From Candidatus Enterococcus huntleyi (GTDB taxonomy: Bacteria > Bacillota > Bacilli > Lactobacillales > Enterococcaceae), in the NCBI RefSeq assembly GCF_009933175.1, contig NZ_MAEJ01000007.1, positions 1 through 64,000 on the forward strand: a DNA stretch of 64,000 bases, in the 5' to 3' direction. A program made the translations under genes and the position numbers. The notes beneath the pieces were generated by a model, which worked only from the letters and a program-made list of their open reading frames with translations, did no database searches and had not been told where the DNA came from. Positions within the stretch are counted from its first letter, which is position 1; every line of letters begins with the position of its first letter. Of the stretch, positions 1 through 10,550 are shown one piece after another.

Positions 1-68
1 AGATAGGGGTAGCATACCAAAACAGTCGCAGGTCTCTTTTTTTAAAGGTTCTCTGTTTACTAATTGGA

Positions 69-944
69 TTAACTCACCGTAATAGAATATTTCGTTTTGA
101 ATAATTCATTAGCGGCTAATTGATTAATACCAAATTTTTCAATTAAATTTCCCGTTGTGCTTAAAGTATCCGCAACTCCGCACCAAGGCTCAATACAAAC
201 AAATGGTGCTTCTTTAGGATAAGGCGACCAAATCCCTACATAAGGCATGTCTTTATAGCTCAACGTCACACTGTGGCAAGATTTCTCACTACGAATCGAA
301 TAGGCATTTAACCCCTTCGTCTCATAAATCAGTGCATCCTGCTCAAACAATTGATGATTCAAAGCTAAATTGGTATTTGTTTGCCCGATAGTTCGTTGAT
401 CAAAATCAATAAAAGGACCTGCTAACGGCAGTCTTAACCGTGATTTTTGCGGTGAAAAAGCCATATAGTAATCCTCAAACGTCAAGCCTTCTTCTAAAGG
501 AACATTGAACGCTGGATGGCCTCCGATGGCAAAAAACATTTCTTCTTTACCAGTATTTTCCACTTGGTAATGGGTCGTAATCCCTTCGCCACCTAACTCA
601 TAAGTAATCACTAATTCGAAATCAAAAGGATAATTTTTTCTAGTTTCCTCAGTACTTTTTAGCGATAAGCTGACCGATTCTGCCCCTTGATTAAGGACTG
701 TAAAATCCATATCTCTTGCAAAACCGTGTTGCCCCATCGAATAGGTCTTTCCTTGATACGTGTAACTATCTTCTTTTAATTTCCCAACAAAAGGAAACAG
801 CACCGGCGCATGTCTTCCCCAAAATTGCGGATCCCCCTGCCAGATATATTCAATCCCTGTTTCTTTCGATTTCAAACTGATTAACTCAGCACCTGATTCT
901 GCAATCGTGGCAATCAGTTGGGCATTTTCAATTGTAACCGTCAT
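69..944 (-). CDS. Aldose 1-epimerase family protein (LacX/YeaD-like)
   Basis: A 291-residue cytoplasmic protein of the galactose mutarotase-like fold, expected to interconvert alpha and beta anomers of an aldose or sugar phosphate. The N-terminal half carries the family's HGFARD segment (about residues 73-78) and the GGHPAFNVPL segment (about 142-151), whose histidine matches the usual catalytic histidine. The late EPWCGVAD motif is typical of the LacX-like subgroup rather than GalM. An AGGGGG ribosome site precedes the ATG. It lies 27 bp beyond the codY stop on the same strand and may be read through from it. The true sugar is unknown. The 68 bases beyond its stop hold no further gene that I can see. 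Confidence 0.85.
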   Translation of the reverse strand: MTVTIENAQLIATIAESGAELISLKSKETGIEYIWQGDPQFWGRHAPVLFPFVGKLKEDSYTYQGKTYSMGQHGFARDMDFTVLNQGAESVSLSLKSTEETRKNYPFDFELVITYELGGEGITTHYQVENTGKEEMFFAIGGHPAFNVPLEEGLTFEDYYMAFSPQKSRLRLPLAGPFIDFDQRTIGQTNTNLALNHQLFEQDALIYETKGLNAYSIRSEKSCHSVTLSYKDMPYVGIWSPYPKEAPFVCIEPWCGVADTLSTTGNLIEKFGINQLAANELFKTKYSITVS

Positions 945-971
945 TTGCTGGTCCCCCTAATCCTTCTGTTT

Positions 972-1763
972 TTAATAATTATGTTTAGCAAGCTCTTCAT
1001 TAAAGCGTTTATTTAAGACTTTCAAATAAGTCCCTTTCATTCCAAGGGAACGTGATTCAATAATCCCAGCTGATTCTAACTTTCTCAACGCATTCACAAT
1101 CACTGAACGAGTAATCCCAATCTCATCAGCAATGTTTGAAGCTGTCAGACGACCCTCATCACCATTTAACGCTTTAAAAATAGCTTGAACGGCTTTCAAC
1201 TCGCTGTATGAAAGAGTGTTAATCGCCATTTGAACCGCTGTTGTACTCCGAACATCCTCTTCGATGTTACGCGATTGTTGGTACAAAATTTGCATCCCTA
1301 CCACAGTCGCCCCATACTCAGCTAAAACTAGATCATCTTCGCTGAAAGACTGTTCAATTCTTGCTAAAATAATCGTACCTAAACGTTCCCCTGCTCCAAA
1401 GATTGGCACAACCGTTGTTAAGCCAAACGGATACTTCTCTCTAGATTCAACAGGGAAAGCCGTTAAATCACTAGCGATCGGTATATTAGATTCTGTTCGA
1501 TTTAATTGATCGACAGCATCTGTATAAGAATCAGGAAATTGTTTTTCGACAAACATACTTTTGACACGTTCATTATTGACATCATGCTTTTCGTTATACC
1601 CTAACAAAACGCCCTCACCACTTATAATATATGCATTACTATCGAGAATATCACCTAGAATCATCGCCATCTTGTCATAGGGAAGATCCGCTTGCATATC
1701 AAATGTATTCTTACGTTGGAGCAGATTATTAATTTTACGTGTTTTTTCTAGTAAGGTACTCAT
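972..1763 (-). CDS. codY: CodY, GTP- and branched-chain-amino-acid-sensing global repressor
   Basis: A 263-residue global regulator that binds DNA when GTP and branched-chain amino acids are plentiful and represses amino-acid uptake and synthesis genes. An N-terminal GAF domain (about residues 1-155) holds the effector site. A C-terminal winged helix-turn-helix (about 200-257) contains the near-invariant stretch [16 protein letters not shown] followed by [20 protein letters not shown]. Length fits the family (259-263). A GGAGG site lies just upstream of the ATG. It is the last gene of the conserved xerC-hslV-hslU-codY block, separated from hslU by 20 bp, so co-transcription is likely, as in Bacillus. 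Confidence 0.97.
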   Translation of the reverse strand: MSTLLEKTRKINNLLQRKNTFDMQADLPYDKMAMILGDILDSNAYIISGEGVLLGYNEKHDVNNERVKSMFVEKQFPDSYTDAVDQLNRTESNIPIASDLTAFPVESREKYPFGLTTVVPIFGAGERLGTIILARIEQSFSEDDLVLAEYGATVVGMQILYQQSRNIEEDVRSTTAVQMAINTLSYSELKAVQAIFKALNGDEGRLTASNIADEIGITRSVIVNALRKLESAGIIESRSLGMKGTYLKVLNKRFNEELAKHNY

Positions 1764-1783
1764 TTTTTACTCCTCCAATTATC

Positions 1784-3181
1784 TTATAAAATATAGCGAC
1801 TTAGATCCTCATTTTGGGCAATAGATGCTAACTTATCATTCACATAGCTTTCCGTAATCGTAATCTCACCCATCTGCATATCAGGTGCTTCAAATAACAA
1901 GTCTTCCAACAATTTTTCGAGAATTGTATGCAAGCGTCTAGCCCCAATATTATCTGTATCCCTATTGACATTAAAGGCAATATTGGCAATGCGTTCAATC
2001 GCTTCAATCGTAAAGGTGACTGAGACATTCTCTGTCCCGATTAAGGCAATATACTGTTTCACTAGCGCATTATTAGGCTCCGTTAAAATCTTAACAAAGT
2101 CATCAGCAGTCAAATCATCCAGTTCTACACGGATTGGGAAACGACCTTGCAATTCAGGAATTAAATCACTTGGTTTCGATAAATGGAATGCTCCAGAAGC
2201 GATAAATAAAATGTGGTCTGTCTGGATCGCCCCATATTTCGTATTAACTTGTGACCCTTCAACGATTGGTAAAATATCTCTTTGAACTCCTTCACGAGAC
2301 ACTTCGCCTGATTGCTGAGATTTTGACGTAATTTTATCAATTTCATCAATGAAAATAATCCCGCTAGATTCTGCTAAACGAATCGCGTCACTATGAATAT
2401 CCGCCTCATTAACTAATTTTGAAGACTCTTCTTGGATCAACAATTCTCTGGCGTCCTTCACCGTTACTGTGCGTTCCACGATTTTCTTAGGTGATAACGC
2501 GCCTAATGTTTCATTCAGATCAATCCCCATCTGTTCTAAGCCATTATTCATAGCCGGAGCCGTTTTTTTAGGTTCCTCAATCTCGATGGTCACTTCTCTA
2601 TTATCCAGCAAGCCTTTTTCCAACTGATCCAAAATATTTTTTCTATTCACACGGATTTCTTCCGTAACTTCTTCTTGCGGTTCCTGTGGCTGTTGTGCCG
2701 CATTAAACATATTCATCATTTGCTCAAATTGGTTCCCGCTTTGCTTCTGTTCCTTTTTAATCCCAGGAACTAAGACTTTGACTAAACGTTGATTCGCTTT
2801 TTTCAACGCTTGACTATAAACACGACTGTATTGTTGTTTCTCAACAATTTGAATCCCATTTTCAACTAAATCACGAACCATTGATTCCACATCGCGACCC
2901 ACATAGCCGACTTCAGTAAATTTAGTCGCTTCAACTTTCACGAAAGGCGCATTGACAATTTTTGCTAAACGACGCGCAATTTCCGTTTTACCGACACCTG
3001 TAGGACCAATCATTAACATATTTTTAGGTGTGATATCCTGTTGCATTTTCTCATCCAGTTGCAGGCGGCGATAACGATTACGTAAAGCCACAGCTACAGA
3101 TTTTTTGGCTGCATGTTGGCCAATAATATATTGATCTAACTCTGAGACAATCTCTTTAGGTGTTCTATTTAATTCATTCAT
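1784..3181 (-). CDS. hslU: HslU (ClpY), ATPase subunit of the HslUV protease
   Basis: A 465-residue AAA+ unfoldase that threads proteins into the HslV peptidase. The Walker A motif [15 protein letters not shown] (about residues 59-73) and Walker B FIDEIDKI (about 276-283) flank the family-specific intermediate (I) domain, which is rich in charged residues and glutamine around 110-230. The GYVGRDVES pore-loop region is present at about 91-99. The extreme C-terminus, SRYIL, matches the tail that docks into HslV. It begins 17 bp after hslV stops, and the pair is expected to be made together. Confidence 0.97.
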   Translation of the reverse strand: MNELNRTPKEIVSELDQYIIGQHAAKKSVAVALRNRYRRLQLDEKMQQDITPKNMLMIGPTGVGKTEIARRLAKIVNAPFVKVEATKFTEVGYVGRDVESMVRDLVENGIQIVEKQQYSRVYSQALKKANQRLVKVLVPGIKKEQKQSGNQFEQMMNMFNAAQQPQEPQEEVTEEIRVNRKNILDQLEKGLLDNREVTIEIEEPKKTAPAMNNGLEQMGIDLNETLGALSPKKIVERTVTVKDARELLIQEESSKLVNEADIHSDAIRLAESSGIIFIDEIDKITSKSQQSGEVSREGVQRDILPIVEGSQVNTKYGAIQTDHILFIASGAFHLSKPSDLIPELQGRFPIRVELDDLTADDFVKILTEPNNALVKQYIALIGTENVSVTFTIEAIERIANIAFNVNRDTDNIGARRLHTILEKLLEDLLFEAPDMQMGEITITESYVNDKLASIAQNEDLSRYIL

Positions 3182-3198
3182 CTATTTTCATCCCTCGT

Positions 3199-3744
3199 CT
3201 ACAATTCTTCTACAATAATATTGTGATTGGTAAAGATACAGATATCAGCAGCAATATTCAATGCATTTTCAGCAATTTCCTTCGCTGAAAGCTCGCCGCC
3301 GTACTGTTTCATTGCACGTGCTGCGGATAAAGCAAAATTCCCACCAGAGCCGATTGCTAAAATACCATCGTCAGGAGTAATCACTTCACCAGTGCCCGAT
3401 ACTAACAACATTTCTGATTTGTTCATGACAATCAACATCGCTTCCAATTTTTGCATTGCTTGCTGTGTCCGCCATTCTTGTGCCAGTTCAACTGCTGCTC
3501 GTTGAAGATTGCCGTTATATTCATTCAGCTTACCTTCAAATTTTTCTTCCAAAGTGAATGCATCGGCTACGCTTCCGGCAAAACCTACAACCACTTCATC
3601 ATTATAAATGCGACGAACTTTCCGAGCAGTCCCTTTCATTACTACAGATTCGCCCATCGTTACTTGGCCATCACCGGCCATTGCAAATTTCCCATCTTTT
3701 TCGACCGCACAAATTGTTGTCGAATGAAACTGTGATTCTACCAT
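3199..3744 (-). CDS. hslV: HslV (ClpQ), peptidase subunit of the HslUV protease
   Basis: A 181-residue proteasome-beta-type N-terminal-nucleophile peptidase. The start is fixed by an AGGAGG site upstream of ATG. The predicted N-terminus is MVESQFHS followed by TTICAV. The TT pair aligns with the catalytic Thr of HslV, so an eight-residue propeptide is implied, like the staphylococcal protein and unlike B. subtilis ClpQ, which uses a serine near its N-terminus. Other family marks are [10 protein letters not shown], the TARKVR segment and [13 protein letters not shown]. It sits between xerC and hslU. Confidence 0.96.
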   Translation of the reverse strand: MVESQFHSTTICAVEKDGKFAMAGDGQVTMGESVVMKGTARKVRRIYNDEVVVGFAGSVADAFTLEEKFEGKLNEYNGNLQRAAVELAQEWRTQQAMQKLEAMLIVMNKSEMLLVSGTGEVITPDDGILAIGSGGNFALSAARAMKQYGGELSAKEIAENALNIAADICIFTNHNIIVEEL

Positions 3745-3787
3745 CTATTTTCCTCCTAGACTATCATCTATCATTGCTTCAACCTCT

Positions 3788-4687
3788 TTATGCACGAGGG
3801 TGGAAGCTGCGATAATTTTTTTGTAAACTTTCTTTTGTGACATGCGCATAAATTTGAGTCGTAGATAAATTCGCATGGCCCAAAAGCTCTTGGACAGTCC
3901 GCATATCTGCCCCATTATTTAATAAATGTGTAGCAAAAGTATGACGGAGCATATGCGGATGAATATCACTATCCAAACTACTCTTCTTTATGACTTGATT
4001 TAATACATATTCAATTCCTGTCGCCGTAATTGGCTCACCATGATGGTTCACAAAAACTGACGCATGATCTTTATGAAATTTAGTCATCAATACACGACGA
4101 CCCTGTTCAAAATATTCCTGCAATGCATCTGCTGCAAATGAACCCAGCGGTACATAGCGCTCTTTATTTCCTTTCCCATGAATAAGCAGGACGGCTGAAC
4201 TAAAATCGATATCCTGAATCTCTAGAGTAACCGCCTCACTAACCCGCAAACCAGAGCCATATAGGACTTCCAACAATGCCTGGTTCCGATAATCCAGTGG
4301 TTTTGTCCCTTTGACACTCTCAAACAAAGCATCCATTTCTTTTTCATAAAAAAAACGCGGCAAACGTAGTGCCTTCTTTTTTAAATGAACATAGGAGAAG
4401 GGATTTTCCTCTATTACTTCTTGCTTCAATAAATATTGGTAAAAGGACCGGAGGCTAGCAATTTTTCGACTAATAGAGTTTCGGCTATACCCTTTATCCG
4501 TCAAAAAACTCAAATAAACACGAACATCTAAATGTTGTACAGCCATCAAATCAGCATTCCCCGATTCTTCCAAAAATCGTGTGAAATTCTCAAGATCCTC
4601 TTTGTATGCCTCTTGCGTTTTATCGGAATATCCTCTTTCAACTAAAAGATAACGATAAAACTCCTCTGGCCAGTTTTTTTCAGCCAT
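3788..4687 (-). CDS. xerC: XerC tyrosine recombinase
   Basis: A site-specific recombinase that, with XerD, resolves chromosome dimers at dif. I place the start at the ATG at 4687 (MAEKNWPEEF), because a GGGGAGGG ribosome site stands just before it. An in-frame start 13 codons upstream lacks one. This gives 299 residues. The N-terminal SAM-like core-binding domain is followed by the catalytic domain with the Arg of SGLRVSEA, the Lys of HGKGNKERY, the HxxR of HMLRHTFATHLL, the His of LGHANLSTTQ and the Tyr nucleophile of IYAHVTK. It heads the xerC-hslV-hslU-codY block; the XerD partner is at 63043-63933. Confidence 0.95.
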   Translation of the reverse strand: MAEKNWPEEFYRYLLVERGYSDKTQEAYKEDLENFTRFLEESGNADLMAVQHLDVRVYLSFLTDKGYSRNSISRKIASLRSFYQYLLKQEVIEENPFSYVHLKKKALRLPRFFYEKEMDALFESVKGTKPLDYRNQALLEVLYGSGLRVSEAVTLEIQDIDFSSAVLLIHGKGNKERYVPLGSFAADALQEYFEQGRRVLMTKFHKDHASVFVNHHGEPITATGIEYVLNQVIKKSSLDSDIHPHMLRHTFATHLLNNGADMRTVQELLGHANLSTTQIYAHVTKESLQKNYRSFHPRA

Positions 4688-4886
4688 GCTTTCCCTCCCC
4701 AATAATACATGTACAATGTAGCACAATGATTTTAAAAAAACAAATGAATTGTCAGAATTTAATTAATATTTCTAAGTTTGTTCACAATTGACACAATTCA
4801 TTCATATATTCAGGCCTATTTGCTAAAGGCTCGCGCCCAAATAGAATGGTCAGTGACAACCTTCTTCTGGATAAATGCAAATAAAA

Positions 4887-4924
4887 ATAGCAGGACAAGA
4901 AGATTTCTCCACTTATCCTACTAT
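4887..4924 (-). terminator. Rho-independent terminator after trmFO
   Basis: On the minus strand a 13-bp stem with G-U pairs (ATAGTAGGATAAG pairing with CTTGTCCTGCTAT) is followed by a short T run. It lies 13 bp beyond the trmFO stop. Confidence 0.75.
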
Positions 4925-4936
4925 GACTATTCTAGG

Positions 4937-6247
4937 TTAACTTAATAATGATGTTTTCACTTCTTCATTTGCTTCTAACGCACGAGCAGCAATCGCTTCG
5001 TAGCGTGATTTTTTATCGCGGATTCGCTCTGGCAATTCAGGGAATAATCCGTAATTTGCATTCATTGGTTGGAAATGTTTGCCTTCAGCATGAGTAATAT
5101 AATACGCCATGCTACCAATCGCTGTTTCTCGTGGGAAGATCACTGGTGCTTCTTCTTTGGCTAAACGAGCTGCGTTAATTCCAGCTAATAAGCCACTAGC
5201 GGCACTTTCGACATAACCTTCGACACCGGTCATTTGACCCGCAAAGAATAAATTATCGCGTTTTTTCGATTGATAAGTCGGTTCTAACAATTCCGGTGAG
5301 TTCATAAAGCTATTTCTATGCATTACACCATAGCGGACAAATTCAGCATTTTCAAGTCCTGGAATCATTTGGAAGACCCGTTTTTGTTCGCCCCATTTTA
5401 AATGCGTTTGGAAACCAACAATATTGTACAAGGAAGCGGCCGCATTATCTTGTCGTAACTGAATCACAGCATACGGACGTTTGCCTGTTTTAGGATCTTC
5501 TAAGCCAACTGGTTTCATCGGACCAAATAGCATCGTCTTAAAGCCACGTTGCGCCATCACTTCAATCGGCATACAGCCTTCAAAGTATTTTTCTTTTTCG
5601 AATGTTTTTAATGGAACCACTTCAGCGTTGATTAACGCCTCATGAAATGCTGTAAATTCTTCTTCTGTCATGGGACAATTTAGGTAGGCTGCTTCACCTT
5701 TGTCATAACGTGATTTTAAATAAACCTTATCCATATCGATGGTTGATTTATCTAAAATAGGTGCCGCTGCATCATAGAAATAAAAGCCATCAGAGCCGTT
5801 GAATTCTTTGATTGCTTCAGCCAAGGGTTCAGAAGTTAGCGGGCCTGTCGCGATAATTGTAATCCCATCAGGAATCTCAGTCACTTCTTCGGTCACCACT
5901 GTCACTAATGGATGTTCTTTCACACGTTGCGTAATTGTTTGAGAAAAACTATCTCGATCCACTGCCAGTGCACCACCCGCTGGGACAGCTGTTTGGTCAG
6001 CTGACGTAATCACGACAGAGTTTAAACGACGCATTTCTTCCTTCAATAGCCCCACTGCATTGGCTAAACTATTGCCTCGTAAAGAGTTTGAGCAGACCAG
6101 TTCTGCAAAATTTTCTGTTTGGTGCGCTTCTGTTGATTTTACTGGGCGCATTTCATAAAGTCGCACAGGGACTCCAGCTTGGGCGACTTGCCACGCGGCT
6201 TCACTTCCAGCTAGACCTGCACCGATTACATTGACTGTTTGAACCAT
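4937..6247 (-). CDS. trmFO: TrmFO, folate/FAD-dependent tRNA (uracil-54-C5) methyltransferase
   Basis: A 436-residue flavoprotein that makes ribothymidine at position 54 of tRNA using methylenetetrahydrofolate. The N-terminal FAD-binding motif [13 protein letters not shown] (about residues 7-19) and the family signature [15 protein letters not shown] (about 53-67) are present, as are [20 protein letters not shown] near the C-terminal third and the [15 protein letters not shown] segment. Length is normal. The gene follows topA in the same direction, an order conserved with B. subtilis (formerly gid). Confidence 0.96.
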   Translation of the reverse strand: MVQTVNVIGAGLAGSEAAWQVAQAGVPVRLYEMRPVKSTEAHQTENFAELVCSNSLRGNSLANAVGLLKEEMRRLNSVVITSADQTAVPAGGALAVDRDSFSQTITQRVKEHPLVTVVTEEVTEIPDGITIIATGPLTSEPLAEAIKEFNGSDGFYFYDAAAPILDKSTIDMDKVYLKSRYDKGEAAYLNCPMTEEEFTAFHEALINAEVVPLKTFEKEKYFEGCMPIEVMAQRGFKTMLFGPMKPVGLEDPKTGKRPYAVIQLRQDNAAASLYNIVGFQTHLKWGEQKRVFQMIPGLENAEFVRYGVMHRNSFMNSPELLEPTYQSKKRDNLFFAGQMTGVEGYVESAASGLLAGINAARLAKEEAPVIFPRETAIGSMAYYITHAEGKHFQPMNANYGLFPELPERIRDKKSRYEAIAARALEANEEVKTSLLS

Positions 6248-6332
6248 TAAACCCCTCTTTTCTGATACGTATCATTTTATTTTCGTCATTTATTAGTAGT
6301 TTAAAATCATTCGTTACTTGTTTATTACTCGT

Positions 6333-8411
6333 TTATTTTTGAACATTTTCTTTATAGTCTCCATTGACGCAGACCACTTGTTTGCCGCCTTTAACTTTCT
6401 TCTCAACTAAATATTGACCACATTTCGGACAATCACGTCCAACTGGTTTATCCCAAGAAGTAAAGTCACATTCAGGGTATCGATTACAGCCGAAGAATAT
6501 TCTATTTTTCTTAGATTTTCTTTCGACGACTTGTCCTTCATGACAGACTGGACATGTTACACCAATTTCTTTAATGATTGGTTTAGTATTTCGACATTCC
6601 GGGAAATTGCTACAAGCGTAGAATTTGCCGTATTTACCTAATTTAATCACCATTGGATGACCACACAGATCACAATCAAAGCCAGCTGGCTCATCTTTAA
6701 TCTGAATTTTTTCAATCTGTTCTTCCGCCTTGTTTAATTCAACTTCAAAAGGTTTATAGAAACGATCGACAACTTTGATCCAATCTTCCTTACCTTCTTC
6801 GACCTTATCCAAATCGCCTTCCATACCTGCTGTAAAATGGACATCCACGATTTGTGGGAAGAAATCAACAATCAGAGAATTCACAATCTCGCCTAATTCA
6901 GTTGGTTCAAAGCGTTTTTGAGCAAGCTTCACATAATATCTGCGTTGAATGGTATCTAAAGTTGGTGCATATGTCGACGGACGACCTACGCCATTTTCTT
7001 CTAAAGCTTTAATCAACGTTGCTTCGCTGTAACGAGCTGGGGGTTGTGTGAAATGTTGTTTCGGCTCAATATCTACCGAATTCACTACATCGCCAACCGC
7101 TAAATCAGGCAAGATATTTTCTTTGTCTTCTTTGCCATCATCGCGTCCTTCAACATAGACCTGCATGAACCCTTTAAATTTCACTTTTGAACCATTTGCA
7201 ATAAACGTGACTCCATTTTGCTCTAAAGTCACTTTCATTGTATCTAGAACAGCTGGCGTCATTTGACTAGCCACAAAACGTGACCAGATTAGCGTATAAA
7301 GCTTCAGTTGATCTTTATCTAAATATTTTTTCATTTCATCAGGAGTTCTTAGAGCACTCGATGGGCGAACCGCTTCATGGGCATCTTGCGCGCCTTGAGC
7401 ATTTTTCACCTTACGTCCACCATGCGCTGAATATTCTTTACCATACGTCTTTTCGATGAATTCAGCTGCTTCATTTTTGGCGCTATCCGCAATCCGTGTA
7501 GAATCGGTACGCATATAAGTAATTAAACCTACCGTGCCTTGTTTTCCAAGAGCAATTCCTTCATATAACTGTTGAGCAACCATCATGGTTTTTCTAGTCC
7601 GGAAATTTAATTTACGCGCTGCTTCCTGTTGCAAACTACTGGTTGTAAATGGTAATGAAGGATTTCGTTTACGTTCTTTCTTTTCAACTTTCGTAACATC
7701 GAAATCTTTGCCATCAATCCGTTGGGTCACTTCTTTTACAGCCTCAGCATCAGGTAGTTTTTTCTTCTTCCCATCAACACCCCAAAAGTTCGCCTTGAAT
7801 TTTTTCTTTTCCTTTTTGAAGTTTCCATCAATACTCCAATATTCTTCTGGAATAAAGTCACGGATTTCTTTTTCGCGATCAATGATAATCTTCAATGCAA
7901 CAGATTGTACGCGACCAGCACTCAAACCCTTTTTGACTTTGCGCCAAAGAATTGGGCTAATCGAATAACCAACTAAACGGTCAAGGACGCGTCTTGCCTG
8001 TTGGGCATCAACCAAATCAACATCAATCGTTTTGGGCTCTTTAAATGCAGCTTTGACTGCTTCTTTAGTAATTTCATTAAAGACTACTCGGTTTTTATCA
8101 GATAAATCTAGTCCTAACAGGAAAGCCAAATGCCAAGCAATTGCCTCTCCCTCTCTATCCGGGTCACTTGCGAGAAAGACTTTTTCAGCTTTTTTGGCAG
8201 CTGCTTTTAAGCTCTTGATGACATCGCCTTTACCGCGAATAGAAATATAATGAGGTTCATAGTTATTTTCAACATCGATTCCCATCTTACTTTTCGGTAA
8301 ATCTCTAATATGACCAACACTGGCCATTACTTTATAATTTCTTCCTAGATACTTTTCAATTGTTTTTGCTTTGGCAGGTGATTCTACGATAACTAAATAT
8401 TTATATGCCAT
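6333..8411 (-). CDS. topA: DNA topoisomerase I
   Basis: A 692-residue type IA topoisomerase that relaxes negative supercoils. The N-terminal TOPRIM domain starts with [19 protein letters not shown] and carries the acidic metal triad [14 protein letters not shown] (about residues 82-95). The active-site tyrosine is in [10 protein letters not shown] (about 299-308). The C-terminal 120 residues hold two clear four-cysteine zinc ribbons (CDLCG...CSNFPEC and CPVCH...CNRYPEC) and a third that appears incomplete (CPKC...CVNGD). A strong sigma-A-type promoter lies about 80 bp upstream. Confidence 0.97.
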   Translation of the reverse strand: MAYKYLVIVESPAKAKTIEKYLGRNYKVMASVGHIRDLPKSKMGIDVENNYEPHYISIRGKGDVIKSLKAAAKKAEKVFLASDPDREGEAIAWHLAFLLGLDLSDKNRVVFNEITKEAVKAAFKEPKTIDVDLVDAQQARRVLDRLVGYSISPILWRKVKKGLSAGRVQSVALKIIIDREKEIRDFIPEEYWSIDGNFKKEKKKFKANFWGVDGKKKKLPDAEAVKEVTQRIDGKDFDVTKVEKKERKRNPSLPFTTSSLQQEAARKLNFRTRKTMMVAQQLYEGIALGKQGTVGLITYMRTDSTRIADSAKNEAAEFIEKTYGKEYSAHGGRKVKNAQGAQDAHEAVRPSSALRTPDEMKKYLDKDQLKLYTLIWSRFVASQMTPAVLDTMKVTLEQNGVTFIANGSKVKFKGFMQVYVEGRDDGKEDKENILPDLAVGDVVNSVDIEPKQHFTQPPARYSEATLIKALEENGVGRPSTYAPTLDTIQRRYYVKLAQKRFEPTELGEIVNSLIVDFFPQIVDVHFTAGMEGDLDKVEEGKEDWIKVVDRFYKPFEVELNKAEEQIEKIQIKDEPAGFDCDLCGHPMVIKLGKYGKFYACSNFPECRNTKPIIKEIGVTCPVCHEGQVVERKSKKNRIFFGCNRYPECDFTSWDKPVGRDCPKCGQYLVEKKVKGGKQVVCVNGDYKENVQK

Positions 8412-8485
8412 TAGTGGATGGACTCCTTTCGCATGTCGAGTTCCTACTATATATATGTGTTTAAAAAACTCACAAATCGTAGCCT

Positions 8486-8514
8486 ATCATATCTATTAGA
8501 ATAAGGTTTGTCAA
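8486..8514 (-). promoter_or_regulatory. Sigma-A promoter for topA
   Basis: On the minus strand TTGACA (8514-8509) and TATGAT (8491-8486) are separated by exactly 17 bp, reading toward topA. It is one of the best consensus promoters in the window. The rest of the 8412-8794 gap holds the dprA terminator and a GCGAAA/TTTCGC inverted repeat near 8553-8580, and no gene that I can see. Confidence 0.85.
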
Positions 8515-8649
8515 GGAAGTTATTCATTTAGTTTTTTAAAACTAACGCGAAACACCCCCAGATTGAAAGGGATTTTTCGCCTCTTTTTCATTGGAAAGCT
8601 GTGGGAAAAAGCAAAGAAATCACTAAGAAACAACCCATTATCAACGAAA

Positions 8650-8672
8650 AAAAGGCCGCCTAAAAAGGCAGT
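8650..8672 (-). terminator. Probable terminator downstream of dprA
   Basis: A short GC-rich hairpin on the minus strand (CTGCC pairing with GGCGG) is followed by GGCC and a run of seven T. It lies about 125 bp beyond the dprA stop. A further inverted repeat, CCTAAG/CTTAGG, occurs closer to the stop near 8770-8785. Confidence 0.6.
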
Positions 8673-8794
8673 CCAGTTGTGAGAGTTAGTCAGTGTTGAT
8701 AAAAAACTTAAAAAATTTTAAATCTCACCTCATTCATTTTAGCAATTTCTTTATTTGACTCAACAAATAAACCTAAGCACTTAGGCTCTCTTAC

Positions 8795-9661
8795 TTACAA
8801 ATAATGCCGTAATTCGTCCAAAATATCATCCGCAGTAAAGACACATTTGGCACCATCCTGAATCAAATTGTGGCACCCATTAGAATGTCCAGATAGAATA
8901 TCGCCAGGCACAGCGAAGACCTCTCGACCATATTCCATCGCCATCTGAGCAGTAATCAATGAACCACTTCTTTTCTTCGCTTCAATAATACAAGTACCCA
9001 GAGACAGTCCCGCAATAATTCGGTTTCTCATGGGAAAATGATGCCGTTTAGGTCCCACACCTTTGGGATATTCAGATACTAATAAATGATTTTTAGCCAG
9101 TTCTATCTGTAGCTCCTTGGAAGAATCCGGATAACAGCAATCCAGTCCCGTCCCAATCACACCAATCGCCTGACCCGTTAAAGAAAGCACAGTCTGGTGA
9201 CTTTGAGCATCAATTCCCTTTGCTAATCCACTGACAATCACAAATTTTTCATTCACCAATGGGGGAATTAAACGATGAACAACACGTTTTCCATAACCAG
9301 TCGCTTCTCTAGCGCCTACAAATGCGAGCTTATTTTTCTTCAATAGTGAAAGATTTCCTTCATAAAATAGAAAGATCGGTGGATAAGGAATCTCTAACAA
9401 TATTTCCGGATACTCTTCACTCAAACAAAACAAGTTCGGTTGGGCATGCCACTTTTCTTCTAGCTGTTCATCAGAAAGTGCAAACCACGATTCCCTGAAT
9501 GCTTGTTGATGTTGTCGCTCAACCGCTAAATTAATAATTTCCGTCATACTAAAGCGAGTATACTGTTTTTCCAAAGCGTATTTAATTAAACGCCAGCTCC
9601 CTTTTAAACTAATCCCTCGGCAAAATAATAATTTAAATAGTAATTTTTCTAACTCATCCAA
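8795..9661 (-). CDS. dprA: DprA (Smf), DNA-processing protein
   Basis: A 288-residue Rossmann-like protein that protects incoming single-stranded DNA and loads RecA during natural transformation. The core contains FVGAREATGYGKRVV (about residues 114-128), the SGLAKGIDAQSH loop, GVIGTGLDCCYP, the SEYPKGVGPKRHHFPMRNRII segment (about 197-217) and EAKKRSGSLITA. Together these are diagnostic of DprA. An N-terminal SAM-like region of about 90 residues precedes it. The order rnhB-dprA-topA is conserved. No other competence gene is in the window, so its presence alone does not show competence. Confidence 0.94.
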   Translation of the reverse strand: MDELEKLLFKLLFCRGISLKGSWRLIKYALEKQYTRFSMTEIINLAVERQHQQAFRESWFALSDEQLEEKWHAQPNLFCLSEEYPEILLEIPYPPIFLFYEGNLSLLKKNKLAFVGAREATGYGKRVVHRLIPPLVNEKFVIVSGLAKGIDAQSHQTVLSLTGQAIGVIGTGLDCCYPDSSKELQIELAKNHLLVSEYPKGVGPKRHHFPMRNRIIAGLSLGTCIIEAKKRSGSLITAQMAMEYGREVFAVPGDILSGHSNGCHNLIQDGAKCVFTADDILDELRHYL

Positions 9662-9776
9662 AAAAAGCCCTTCTTTCTAAAATACTCATCAAAGTAAGTA
9701 TGCGCAAAAGAAGAGCCTTTCTATTAAATTATATGTTCTTTCTTTTCTCTTACGGGCTTATTCGTTTACCTAAATT

Positions 9777-10550
9777 TTATAAATTCACATAATTTTTGAC
9801 AGGTGCGAAGGTTAAACGATGTATCGGCGTAATCCCTTGCGTTTCTAGCGCTTCTAAATGTTCTTTAGTGCCATAACCAGCATTTCGCTCAAAACCGTAC
9901 CCAGGATATTTTACGCTATATTCTGCCATCAATCGATCTCGGGTAACTTTAGCAATAATACTTGCTGCCGCTATCGAAATAGATCGTGCATCCCCTTTAA
10001 TCAAACTCTCTTGTTCAATCTCAATCGGTAACGTCATGGCATCCACCAATAAATAATCTGGTTGTGCAGAAAGTTGTTCCACAGCCATCATCATAGCTTT
10101 CTTACTAGCTTGATAGATGTTGATTGCATCAATTTCTGTCTGATCGACTAAACCAACGCCTATCGCCACCGCTTTTTCCTTAATCTCGTCAAAAAGTTGT
10201 TCACGCTTGGCTTCAGAAAGTTGTTTGGAATCATTCAAGCCGATAATGTCGCAATTCTCAGGTAAAATCACCGCAGCAGCAATCACTGGACCCGCCAATG
10301 GACCTCTACCGACTTCATCAATTCCGGCAATATATTTATGCCCATTCGCATAGGCTTCTTTTTCAAAGACACTCATTTCTTGAAGCTTTCGGACAAGTGC
10401 CGCCTGTTTTTCCATTCTTCGATCAAATTGTTTCAAAGCTGCTTGAACACCCGCCCGCGCATCCTCACGTAAACTTTTGACATAGGCATCTTCTGCAGTC
10501 ATAACAACCGCTAGTTTTGTCTTAATCTCTGCAATTGATTCAGGTTTCAT
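9777..10550 (-). CDS. rnhB: Ribonuclease HII
   Basis: A 257-residue endonuclease that removes ribonucleotides from DNA and RNA-DNA hybrids. The conserved acidic site starts in IAGIDEVGRGPLAGPV (about residues 74-89, giving the first Asp and Glu), continues with LNDSKQLS and includes the DAMTL Asp. KGDARSISIAAASIIAKVTRDRLM is also typical. The first 70 residues form an extra helical N-terminus common in Firmicute RNase HII. The ATG follows the rbgA stop directly, so the two are translationally coupled. Confidence 0.96.
   Translation of the reverse strand: MKPESIAEIKTKLAVVMTAEDAYVKSLREDARAGVQAALKQFDRRMEKQAALVRKLQEMSVFEKEAYANGHKYIAGIDEVGRGPLAGPVIAAAVILPENCDIIGLNDSKQLSEAKREQLFDEIKEKAVAIGVGLVDQTEIDAINIYQASKKAMMMAVEQLSAQPDYLLVDAMTLPIEIEQESLIKGDARSISIAAASIIAKVTRDRLMAEYSVKYPGYGFERNAGYGTKEHLEALETQGITPIHRLTFAPVKNYVNL

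Noticed and set aside
1264-1509. Plus-strand open frame inside codY
   Set aside because: It lies wholly antisense to a certain gene, has no ribosome site and its translation has no family character. The same applies to many other frames opposite topA, rpsA, der, dapB and the PTS genes.
3788-4687. Tyrosine recombinases as phage or island integrases (also 63043-63933)
   Set aside because: Both have the length, catalytic set and conserved neighbours of housekeeping XerC and XerD. No attachment repeats, tRNA or phage genes are near.
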